Positions 26,528 through 36,097 of a stretch of DNA of 64,000 nucleotides are shown here, piece by piece. The translations under genes and the position numbers were made by a program. Within the stretch, counting starts at the first letter, position 1. Each line of letters opens with the position of its first letter. The notes beneath the pieces were generated by a model. The model saw only the letters and a list, made by a program, of their open reading frames with translations. It was not told the DNA's origin and made no database searches. Origin of the DNA: Hoylesella loescheii DSM 19665 = JCM 12249 = ATCC 15930 (GTDB lineage Bacteria; Bacteroidota; Bacteroidia; Bacteroidales; Bacteroidaceae); the NCBI RefSeq assembly GCF_000378085.1, contig NZ_KB899210.1:496001-560000 (forward strand), in the 5' to 3' direction.

Positions 26528-28192
26528 TTACTTCTTTATGTTTGGTTCTTCCAAACCATAGCCCTTCTTACGGTCTACAACACGCAAGTAAAGACCAAGG
26601 AACAAAGCCACCAAACCCAACATGGCCAACATCAGCAAGGGGTTAGTATAGTTGTAAGATGTTGCAGCTTCTGAGGGTGAAAGCGTACCAGCCTCGAGGC
26701 TCTGAACGATATCGGGGTTGGAAGCCTTCAATATCTTACCAATCAACAAGGGGAAGAGCCACAAGCCGATGTTCTGTATCCAGAAGATTAGCGCGTAAGC
26801 CGAACCAATGATTTTGCTGTCTACCAACTTGGGAACCGATGGCCACAATGATGCGGGAACCAACGAGAAGCTGGCACCAAGAATAAGGATGGTGACAAAA
26901 GCAAGGGCTACACCGCCGATCTCGTTACCCTTAAACAAGGGGAGAACGAAAGCAAACGTAAGGTGGCATATGATAAGAAGTACACTACCCAATACCAACA
27001 TGGAGGCTGCTTTACCCTTATGATCAACGTACTTACCCAAGATGGGAGTAATACCTACGGCCAAAAGTGGGAATACGGCAAAGATAGCTTCGGCCGATTG
27101 ACGTTTGTAGGCTATGAAACAGTAGCTAACAAGGAACAGCAATGAGATGAGAAGCAAGCCATATTTTAAGGAAGCTTTCTTGCTGAAGTTGCTGGTGAAG
27201 GCCGTTGCAGCAATGGTTATCATCACAAAATACTGGATAATGGTAACCGTGTTCGATGCCCAGAAGTCGCCTTCGGCCAGTTGCGTAAAGGTTAGGTTAC
27301 ATTGCAGCATGTTCACCGCATACTTTTGGAAGGGGAAAATAGCTGAATAGTATAGCACACAGAGTAGTGCAACAATCCAAAAGCCCTGACTGCGGAGTAT
27401 CTGACCAATGTCTGAGATGCGGAAGGGGTCGTCTTTCTCTTCTGCTTCGCCTGTTTGTGCGTCTAGTTTCTTATCCATAAAGAAGTAAACCACAAACATA
27501 ATCAAGGCTATCATCAATAAGATTAGACCGAAAGCAGCAGAACGAGAAACGTCTACACGACCGAACATGCGGGCAAAAACAGGTGAGAATATCATGCAGG
27601 TGGCAACACCAAGTCTTGCCAAAGCCATTTCAGAACCCATGGCCAAGGCCACTTCCTTACCCTTAAACCATTTTACGATACCACGCGAAACGGTTATACC
27701 CGCCATCTCGGCACCACAACCAAATATCATGAAGCCGATAGAGGCCAATTTTGCAGATGCTGGCATGCCCGCATAGAAAGGCGAAACACCAAGCTCATCG
27801 AACAAAGGAATATAGTTGAGGTTATCAGAGAACCAGCGCTCGAGCGAAGAACCCATGAACGATTCGGTAACGGCGTACCAGTTGATGCAGGCTCCAGCGA
27901 GCATAACAAGCCCAGAAAGGATGGCCGTGAAACGCACACCCATCTTGTCGAGGATAATTCCCGCAATGATGAGGAAGAAAATAAAGACGTTGAGGAACGT
28001 TTCCGAGCCCGCGTATGTACCGAAAGCGGTGGAGTCCCATCCACGTGTGGATTCCATCAAGTCCTTAATTGGCGATAGAATATCCATAAAGATGTACGCG
28101 AAAAACATGGCCATTGCCAATAGCAACAAGGCTGTCCAGCGTGCTGCCGCTGAATCGCGTAAAGTGCTTGTTGCGTTGTTGATTGTTGTCAT
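26528..28192 (-). CDS. Major facilitator superfamily transporter
   Basis: 554 residues, with about 12-14 hydrophobic helices and a larger than usual loop between helices 3 and 4 (SLERWFSDNLNYIPLFDELGV region). The MFS cytoplasmic motif between helices 2 and 3 is seen as LDKMGVRFT. A central charged loop (DKKLDAQTGEAEEKDDPFR) separates the two six-helix bundles. The substrate cannot be told; the protein resembles a group of Bacteroidales MFS proteins annotated without function. It is monocistronic in appearance, with hairpins on both sides. Confidence 0.85.
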   Translation of the reverse strand: MTTINNATSTLRDSAAARWTALLLLAMAMFFAYIFMDILSPIKDLMESTRGWDSTAFGTYAGSETFLNVFIFFLIIAGIILDKMGVRFTAILSGLVMLAGACINWYAVTESFMGSSLERWFSDNLNYIPLFDELGVSPFYAGMPASAKLASIGFMIFGCGAEMAGITVSRGIVKWFKGKEVALAMGSEMALARLGVATCMIFSPVFARMFGRVDVSRSAAFGLILLMIALIMFVVYFFMDKKLDAQTGEAEEKDDPFRISDIGQILRSQGFWIVALLCVLYYSAIFPFQKYAVNMLQCNLTFTQLAEGDFWASNTVTIIQYFVMITIAATAFTSNFSKKASLKYGLLLISLLFLVSYCFIAYKRQSAEAIFAVFPLLAVGITPILGKYVDHKGKAASMLVLGSVLLIICHLTFAFVLPLFKGNEIGGVALAFVTILILGASFSLVPASLWPSVPKLVDSKIIGSAYALIFWIQNIGLWLFPLLIGKILKASNPDIVQSLEAGTLSPSEAATSYNYTNPLLMLAMLGLVALFLGLYLRVVDRKKGYGLEEPNIKK

Positions 28193-28306
28193 AGATATTA
28201 ATAATTATTCGTTAGTATTGGTTTATCTCACTTAGTTGACACGTCGAAAACCATGCAAGTTAATAAACTGACAAGTTTTAATGTGCACAAGTCGACTGTT
28301 TAAAGC

Positions 28307-28350
28307 GTTGATAAGTTGGCTAATTAACAAGTTAATGCCAACTTATCAAC
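28307..28350. terminator. Hairpin terminator after the DPP5-like gene
   Basis: Perfect 14-bp arms GTTGATAAGTTGGC and GCCAACTTATCAAC with an inner ATTAA/TTAAT pairing. ACTTTTTTATT follows on the plus strand; the minus-strand tail is weaker (GCTTTAAAC). It starts 10 bases past the peptidase stop, so it probably ends that transcript and isolates the MFS gene. Confidence 0.7.
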
Positions 28351-28359
28351 ACTTTTTTA

Positions 28360-30516
28360 TTACTTCAACCATCGGTCTAGCCACTCAAAGAACGTACGTT
28401 GCCATAGCACACCGTTCTGTGGTTTGAGCACCCAGTGATTCTCGTCGGGGAAGATAAGCAACTCGGCAGGAATTCCTTTCATACGTGCTGCATTAAACGC
28501 ACTCATGCCTTGGGTAGCATTGATACGATAATCTTTCTCGCCATGGATGCAAAGTATGGGCGTATCCCATTTATCAATGAAGCGATGAGGAGAGTTTTCG
28601 TATGTGCGCTTGGCATTTGCCGAGAGGTCTTTGTTCCAATACGCGTCTTCGTATTCCCAGTTAGAGAACCAGTTTTCTTCTGTTTCGGTGTACATGGCTT
28701 CAAGGTTGAAGGCTCCATCGTGTGAGATAAAGGCCTTGAAACGCTTGTCGTGATGACCAGCCAAGTAGTAAACGCTGAATCCACCAAAGCTTGCACCCAC
28801 ACAGCCTAGACGGTCTTTGTCTATGAAAGGTAGGTTGGCAACGGCATCATCTACGGCTGACATGTAGTCTTTCATGCAGAGTCCAGTCCAATCGCCTGAT
28901 ATTTCATCGTTCCATTCAGAACCAAATCCAGGCAAGCCACGACGGTTAGGAGCGATGACTACATAACCATTGGCGGCCATGATTTGGAAGTTCCAACGAT
29001 AACTCCAGAACTGGCTAACAGGACTTTGAGGGCCTCCTTCACAGAAAAGCAATGCGGGATATTTCTTGTTGGGATCGAAATGCGGTGGAAGAATAATCCA
29101 CACCAATTCTTTCTTGCCGTCAACGGTGTTAACCCAGCGCTGTTGCACCTTACCCATTTCAAGCTGATCGAAGATGTGCTTGTTCTCATCGGTAATCTGT
29201 TTCACATCGGCCTTCTTCTCTTTCTTAGAAGGTGTCACAACAAAAAGCTCGTCAGGATGTGAGTAGCTGTGGCGCATAGCGAGCAGTTTACCCGTATTAC
29301 CCAGCAGTTGTACCGAGGCATAGTCGTGCCATCCCTCTGTAAGTTGCATCACTTTACCAGCCAAATTGGTTTGATATATGTTCACACAGCCGTGCCAAAC
29401 ACCGATAAAATAGAGTGTTTGCGAGTTGGCAGCCCAGCAATAGTCGTCTACATTTGAATCGAAAGCTTCGGTAACATATCGTTTATCGCCCGTTGCAAGG
29501 GTATAAATGCAAAGTCGGTTGCGATCGCTTTCACATCCATCTCTCTTCATACTCTGCCAAGCCACATACTTGCCATCAGGAGAGAATTGGGGATTAACGT
29601 CGTAACCCACGTTATAATCTTTGTCTTGATGGTTCACAGCTTGGTTTTTCAGTGTCTTAGTAGCATCTACAGCGGGTGCCTTATAGTCGGCAGGCTTGCA
29701 TAAGTTGGTTGTTTTTCCTGATGCAAGTTCGTACAAATAGATGTCTGAGTCGGTTGAAATAGAATACTCGCGCCCAGTTTTCTTCCTGCATGTATAAGCA
29801 ATTGTCTTCGAATCGGGACTCCACGCCAATTGCTCAACGCCACCAAATGGTTCCATGGGGCATTCGTATGGTTCACCTTCCAGCAAGTCCTTACCATCGG
29901 TTATGCCATCAGCTTGAACGTCGGCCACAAAGGGATGCAGTATGCTTTCAACATAATGATCCCAATGGCGATACATCAAGTCGGTAACCTTTCTACCTGT
30001 TGCCTTGGGTAGATCTGTGGGATTGGCTTGGATGACGCCAGTATATTTGAGCGACTTAACGAGAATAACCTTCTTGCCATCGGGTGAAAACTTAAACCCT
30101 TCGATGTCGGTAGCACTGTGTGTAAGCTGTTTTCGGTCGGAGCCATCAGGCTTCATACTCCATACTTGTCCTTTTGTTAGGAACGCAATGCGGCGTCCGT
30201 TCTCAATCCAAACAGCATCGGTTTCGTTGTCGGCTGTTGTGGTGAGTTGCCTTTTGTTCGTTCCGTCGGCATTAGAAACAAAGAGCATGTGATGTCCTTT
30301 ATTTTCTTGCACGCTGTAATAAGCCACACGATAAACTACCAGTTTACCGTCGGGTGAGGCTTGTGCACCACCAATACGTCCCATAGCCCAAAGGGCTTCG
30401 GGTGTCATAAGGTCGCTTTTCAGCTTAATTTCATTCTTACCGATCATGGTTTGGGCTTTTGATTGGGGCGCGACAGTTAGCAAGGCTATCGCTGCCAGAG
30501 CGAGAGATTTCTTCAT
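28360..30516 (-). CDS. S9 family dipeptidyl peptidase, DPP5-like
   Basis: 718 residues with a signal peptide (cleavage near 21, SKAQ), so periplasmic. The first 430 residues form a WD40-like propeller with PD40 repeats (QASPDGKLVVY, KFSPDGKKVIL, WSPDSKTIAY, QFSPDGKYVAW). The C-terminal alpha/beta hydrolase domain has the GASFGG nucleophile elbow near 573-578, the acid in HGEKDYR near 660 and the histidine in DENHW near 692: a complete Ser-Asp-His triad. The CEGGPQSPVSQFWSYRW and APNRRGLPGFG segments closely follow Porphyromonas DPP5, which releases N-terminal dipeptides, useful to an asaccharolytic or peptide-feeding anaerobe. Exact specificity is inferred. Confidence 0.9.
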   Translation of the reverse strand: MKKSLALAAIALLTVAPQSKAQTMIGKNEIKLKSDLMTPEALWAMGRIGGAQASPDGKLVVYRVAYYSVQENKGHHMLFVSNADGTNKRQLTTTADNETDAVWIENGRRIAFLTKGQVWSMKPDGSDRKQLTHSATDIEGFKFSPDGKKVILVKSLKYTGVIQANPTDLPKATGRKVTDLMYRHWDHYVESILHPFVADVQADGITDGKDLLEGEPYECPMEPFGGVEQLAWSPDSKTIAYTCRKKTGREYSISTDSDIYLYELASGKTTNLCKPADYKAPAVDATKTLKNQAVNHQDKDYNVGYDVNPQFSPDGKYVAWQSMKRDGCESDRNRLCIYTLATGDKRYVTEAFDSNVDDYCWAANSQTLYFIGVWHGCVNIYQTNLAGKVMQLTEGWHDYASVQLLGNTGKLLAMRHSYSHPDELFVVTPSKKEKKADVKQITDENKHIFDQLEMGKVQQRWVNTVDGKKELVWIILPPHFDPNKKYPALLFCEGGPQSPVSQFWSYRWNFQIMAANGYVVIAPNRRGLPGFGSEWNDEISGDWTGLCMKDYMSAVDDAVANLPFIDKDRLGCVGASFGGFSVYYLAGHHDKRFKAFISHDGAFNLEAMYTETEENWFSNWEYEDAYWNKDLSANAKRTYENSPHRFIDKWDTPILCIHGEKDYRINATQGMSAFNAARMKGIPAELLIFPDENHWVLKPQNGVLWQRTFFEWLDRWLK

Positions 30517-30548
30517 AGGTTTAAGTGCTTTTAATTCCTTATTTTGAA

Positions 30549-30597
30549 AGACGGATTACAGTTGTGCACCCATTGAGGCACAAACCATAATCCGTCT
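30549..30597. terminator. Hairpin between yidC and the DPP5-like gene
   Basis: Perfect 10-bp arms AGACGGATTA (30549-30558) and TAATCCGTCT (30588-30597) with an inner TTGTGC/GCACAA stem. The minus-strand tail is not T-rich, so it may be a weak terminator or an RNA processing signal. Confidence 0.5.
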
Positions 30598-30657
30598 GAT
30601 GCTTTAAAATCGCTTGTTATGCTGTTTTAATTGAATTAGGGGGTTAATAACTTAGCG

Positions 30658-32541
30658 TCATTTCTGGCCTAGTTGCTCGCGTTTGCGTTGCAGTTCTTGT
30701 TGCTGCTGTTGCATGGCTTGTAGACGAGCGGACAATCCTTTCAGCTTCTGTGGATTGCTTTGGGCCTCCTTATAATTGGCTTCCAGCGAACTGAGGAGCT
30801 TCTCGTCATTAGTGGTCTTACGCAAGAACCACATAATGGCAGCACTGAAGAACAGACTGACGAAATAGTAGAAGTTAAGTCCCGATGAGTAATCGTTGAA
30901 CATGAAGAAGAACATCACGGGCATAAGGTACATCATCCACTGCATCATCTTCATCTGTTCGGCCTGCTGACCTACCATTTGATCGCGCTGCTGACGCATG
31001 GTCATCATCGAATAAAGCACGTTCGATAGGCAGAAGAGAATACAAGTGAGCGAAAGGTGATCGCCAATAAGCCAGATGTTGTGTCCCCACTCCAACACAG
31101 GGTCGTAGGTAGACAGGTCGTCTATCCACAAGAAGCTTTCTCCACGAAGCTGGATAGCATTGGGAACGAAGTTAAACATCGCAATCCAGATGGGCATTTG
31201 TATAAGCATCGGTAAACAACCAGAAAGTGGACTGACACCATACTTAGCGTATTCGCTCATCATGGCCTGCTGTTTTTTCATCTGGTCTTCGGGCTTATTG
31301 AATTCTTTCGTTGCCTCTTCGAGTTTGGGTTTAAGCACGCGCATCTTAGCCGAGCTTAGGTAGCTCTTCTTCACTAAGGGGAAAGTGATAAACTTCAAAA
31401 GCAAAGTGATGAGGATGAGCACCACACCCATGTTGATGTCGAGACCTGTTAGCCAGTCGAAAACATAGAGCGTGAACCAACGGTTGATTATGCGGAACAA
31501 AGGCCAACCTAGATAAACGAGTCTTTCTAATTCCAAGTCTTTGCCAAAATGGCTTTGACTTTCCATCTTCTGCAATAAACGGAAGTCGTTAGGACCATAA
31601 TAAAAATCAAGTTGTGTGGGTTGTGCGCCCGTTGGATCGAAGGCTGTTTTAAGCTTGGCTTGATATTGTTTGAGGTAGCCCGAACCCTTTTCTTGGGGGA
31701 TGCTGGTCAACGTAGCGTTCGTACCGAAGTCGGTTTTAGCAATCATAACAGCAGAGAAGAACTGGTTTTTGAAGGCCACCCAATCGATTTTATCTTCAAT
31801 AACCTCGTCTATTTTCTCAGAAGTCTCACTTAAATAGTCTGTTCCTCCTTCCGTATTATGGTAAGTTAGCGATGCATATCGACTCTCGAAGGTGAATCCT
31901 TTCTCTTGTTGTGCGCATCGTTCTTGCCAATTTATGTCTACAGTATTTATCGAAGGGTTGAGTATTCCTCCCATACCCGTTGCCGAAATACTTGTATGCA
32001 GCATGTATTCGTTGCCTAACACATACTTAATTGTAAGTGTTTTACCCGCAGCCGCCTCAGCTGTAAAAGTCACTGTGGTGTCAGTAACATCCGATGCGGT
32101 GAAATATAGGTCGGCGGTACTTACATAGCCGTCTTTGGTGGCAAAGGTATAGGTAAGGCTTTGGTCTTTTCCTTGGAACAGGGTAAGATCTTTATTGCCG
32201 TTCCTATCAGTAAAATTACTAATAACTGCCTTGTCTACAACCCCACCCTTCGTGTTAAGTTGAAGTTGCAACTTACTATTTTTCAACACGATGGATTTGG
32301 CTTCGCCAGTCAATGCCTTATGAAACAGGGCGCTTGTATCGGTTGTAGCCTGTTGCAGGGTTTGTGCACGTTCGGCATCGACTTTGGCCTTAGCCTTCGT
32401 TTGCTCTTCCTTGTTTTTCTTTTCAATCTGTTCCTTTTGCTGTTGCTTAGCCAATTCTTCCTCTGAAGGACGGTTCCAAAGACTGAAACCAACAAGCACT
32501 AAGCCAATGAGGATGAAACCGATAAGATTATTTTTATTCAT
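30658..32541 (-). CDS. yidC: Membrane protein insertase YidC
   Basis: 627 residues. First membrane segment at about 6-22 (LIGFILIGLVLVGFSLW), a charged glutamine/lysine-rich stretch, a large periplasmic beta-sandwich domain (about 75-345), then the conserved Oxa1 core with four to five helices (GVVLILITLLLKFITFPLVKKSYLSSAKM, LSGCLPMLIQMPIWIAMF). The C-terminus is a basic glutamine-rich tail, normal in Bacteroidetes. YidC inserts inner membrane proteins alone or with SecYEG. It lies 91 bases downstream of pyrG, a conserved order in Bacteroidales. Confidence 0.96.
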   Translation of the reverse strand: MNKNNLIGFILIGLVLVGFSLWNRPSEEELAKQQQKEQIEKKNKEEQTKAKAKVDAERAQTLQQATTDTSALFHKALTGEAKSIVLKNSKLQLQLNTKGGVVDKAVISNFTDRNGNKDLTLFQGKDQSLTYTFATKDGYVSTADLYFTASDVTDTTVTFTAEAAAGKTLTIKYVLGNEYMLHTSISATGMGGILNPSINTVDINWQERCAQQEKGFTFESRYASLTYHNTEGGTDYLSETSEKIDEVIEDKIDWVAFKNQFFSAVMIAKTDFGTNATLTSIPQEKGSGYLKQYQAKLKTAFDPTGAQPTQLDFYYGPNDFRLLQKMESQSHFGKDLELERLVYLGWPLFRIINRWFTLYVFDWLTGLDINMGVVLILITLLLKFITFPLVKKSYLSSAKMRVLKPKLEEATKEFNKPEDQMKKQQAMMSEYAKYGVSPLSGCLPMLIQMPIWIAMFNFVPNAIQLRGESFLWIDDLSTYDPVLEWGHNIWLIGDHLSLTCILFCLSNVLYSMMTMRQQRDQMVGQQAEQMKMMQWMMYLMPVMFFFMFNDYSSGLNFYYFVSLFFSAAIMWFLRKTTNDEKLLSSLEANYKEAQSNPQKLKGLSARLQAMQQQQQELQRKREQLGQK

Positions 32542-32632
32542 TATGTCTTGTCCATTTATCCCGTTCTATCATCGCGTGGCATACCCAACGGCAGCCAACA
32601 CTGTTACCGGGAGATAATCAGATATTATGTAT

Positions 32633-34554
<1,922 letters not shown>

Positions 34555-35442
34555 TTAAATACGCATTTCTTGTAATATCGCAGCCATTTTCTGAACCGTA
34601 GCCACGCGTGTTGGCACAAGTGGCAAACGTAATTCGTTTTCGATAAAGCCCATTTCGTGCAACAAGGCCTTTACGCCCGCAGGATTTCCATCAACGAAAA
34701 GCAAACTATATAGCTCGGTAAAGCGATGGTGTATTTTACGGGCAGGCTCGTATTCGCCATTAAATTCCAAGCGAATCATTCGTGAAAACTCGCGTGGAAG
34801 AGCATTACCAATAACCGATATAACGCCTGCTGCCCCACTGGCTATCATGGGAAAGGTTAGCGCATCGTCACCACTTAGCACATCAAAATGGGCAGGTTTG
34901 TTCTTAATAATCTCATCTACCTGCTCCAAACTACCGCCAGCCTCCTTTACTGCAATGATGTTTTTACAGTCGGTTGCGAGCCTAATGGTTGTCTCAGACT
35001 TCATGTTGATGCCCGTTCGACCCGGTACGTTGTACAACACGACAGGTAACGGACAATTGTCGGCAATCATTTTAAAATGCCGATAAAGTCCCTCTTGCGA
35101 TGGTTTGTTATAATATGGACAAACGCTCAGTATGCCGTCTACTCCTCTCAGGTCGAACGATTGTAGTTCCTTTACCACAGCCATGGTGTTATTTCCACCG
35201 CAACCCATCAGCACAGGCAACCTTCCTTGGTTTGCTTCAACAACGAAACGCTTTATCTCGGCACGCTCTTCATAATCCAAGCAAGGGCTCTCGCTTGTTG
35301 TGCCAAGTATACAAAGAAAGTCGGCACCATTGTCCGTTTGGTATTCGATGAGTCGTTTCAATGCCACATAGTCTATCGATCCGTCCGTTTTAAATGGTGT
35401 CACAAGGGCAATGCCCAAGCCTTTGAATATGTTCGTTGCCAT
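34555..35442 (-). CDS. dapA: 4-hydroxy-tetrahydrodipicolinate synthase
   Basis: 295 residues, a single TIM barrel. Schiff-base lysine K166 (IIAVKEAGG), catalytic tyrosine Y137 (LYNVPGRTG) and the GTTSE pyruvate-binding motif at 47-51 are all present. DapA condenses pyruvate with aspartate semialdehyde, the first committed step to diaminopimelate and lysine, so it feeds peptidoglycan synthesis. The gene is alone, with a consensus promoter 29 bases upstream and a 22-bp repeat array further up. Confidence 0.96.
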   Translation of the reverse strand: MATNIFKGLGIALVTPFKTDGSIDYVALKRLIEYQTDNGADFLCILGTTSESPCLDYEERAEIKRFVVEANQGRLPVLMGCGGNNTMAVVKELQSFDLRGVDGILSVCPYYNKPSQEGLYRHFKMIADNCPLPVVLYNVPGRTGINMKSETTIRLATDCKNIIAVKEAGGSLEQVDEIIKNKPAHFDVLSGDDALTFPMIASGAAGVISVIGNALPREFSRMIRLEFNGEYEPARKIHHRFTELYSLLFVDGNPAGVKALLHEMGFIENELRLPLVPTRVATVQKMAAILQEMRI

Positions 35443-35470
35443 AAAATTGGTTTTTTATGTTTGGATAGTG

Positions 35471-35501
35471 CAAAGGTAAGGGAATTTGAATGAATAACAA
35501 A
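35471..35501 (-). promoter_or_regulatory. dapA promoter
   Basis: Minus-strand TTTG (35498-35501), exactly 19 bases, TACCTTTG (35471-35478). A full consensus match with a leader of about 25 bases. Confidence 0.78.
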
Positions 35502-35716
35502 ACCTAAATAAACGGAATTTTCTACCACTCTAAAATAATCGCTATTCACATCGTAAAATATGGGTTAGTGTTAAAACTTTTAGCATGTTATGAAGTAAAA
35601 ACACGTGCATTCATACCTATTTTTCACTCTTTCGTGTACGCCTATATGACCAAAGTGATTAAGTTTTATAAGTAATGGACTTTTATCAACACACACATAC
35701 ATCTGTACAAGCTAAC

Positions 35717-35833
35717 TTGTAGTGGCACTACAAAAGGCTTGTACTGACACTACAAGATGCTTGTAGCGTGACTACAAACGACTTGTAGTGTGACTACAAA
35801 CGAGTTGTAGCCCCACTACAAGCTGTATTGTAC
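35717..35833. repeat. Array of 22-bp palindromic units, TTGTAG type
   Basis: Five units start at 35717, 35739, 35761, 35783 and 35805, exactly 22 bp apart, each TTGTAG-N5-CTACAA (one has TTGTAC) with a 5-bp linker; a sixth, partial unit is near 35828. The first is a perfect 17-bp palindrome, TTGTAGTG-G-CACTACAA. The N5 and linker vary while the arms are kept. It lies between addB-like and dapA, about 220 bases before the dapA promoter. Confidence 0.85.
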
Positions 35834-36097
35834 TGATCGCGAAGCAAGTTCACAGACACAATAACCGTAATCAATGGACTGAAGCCCATCACCTACGCCC
35901 AATGTAAAGTATCTCCAGAAGTTGCCCGAACCATGCTCCAGTTTGCCGATAAAGCAGGAGATGCTGACGAAGGAATATATCGGGAAGTAGTGATGGCAGC
36001 AAAACACACAACATCTCCTTCAGCTTTAGCAGCCCAGCGATGCCGAAGAGGTTAAGTGTCTGCGCTACTAAGCGCACTTCAATCATATTAACTTTAT

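Larger units (their letters stand above)
35443..36097. other. Intergenic region upstream of dapA
   Basis: 655 bases holding the dapA promoter (35471-35501), the TTGTAG 22-bp array (35717-35833), and 35837-36055, where a 72-codon plus-strand frame without a start near its beginning could be a decayed gene. Nothing is recognisable in 35502-35700. Confidence 0.65.
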
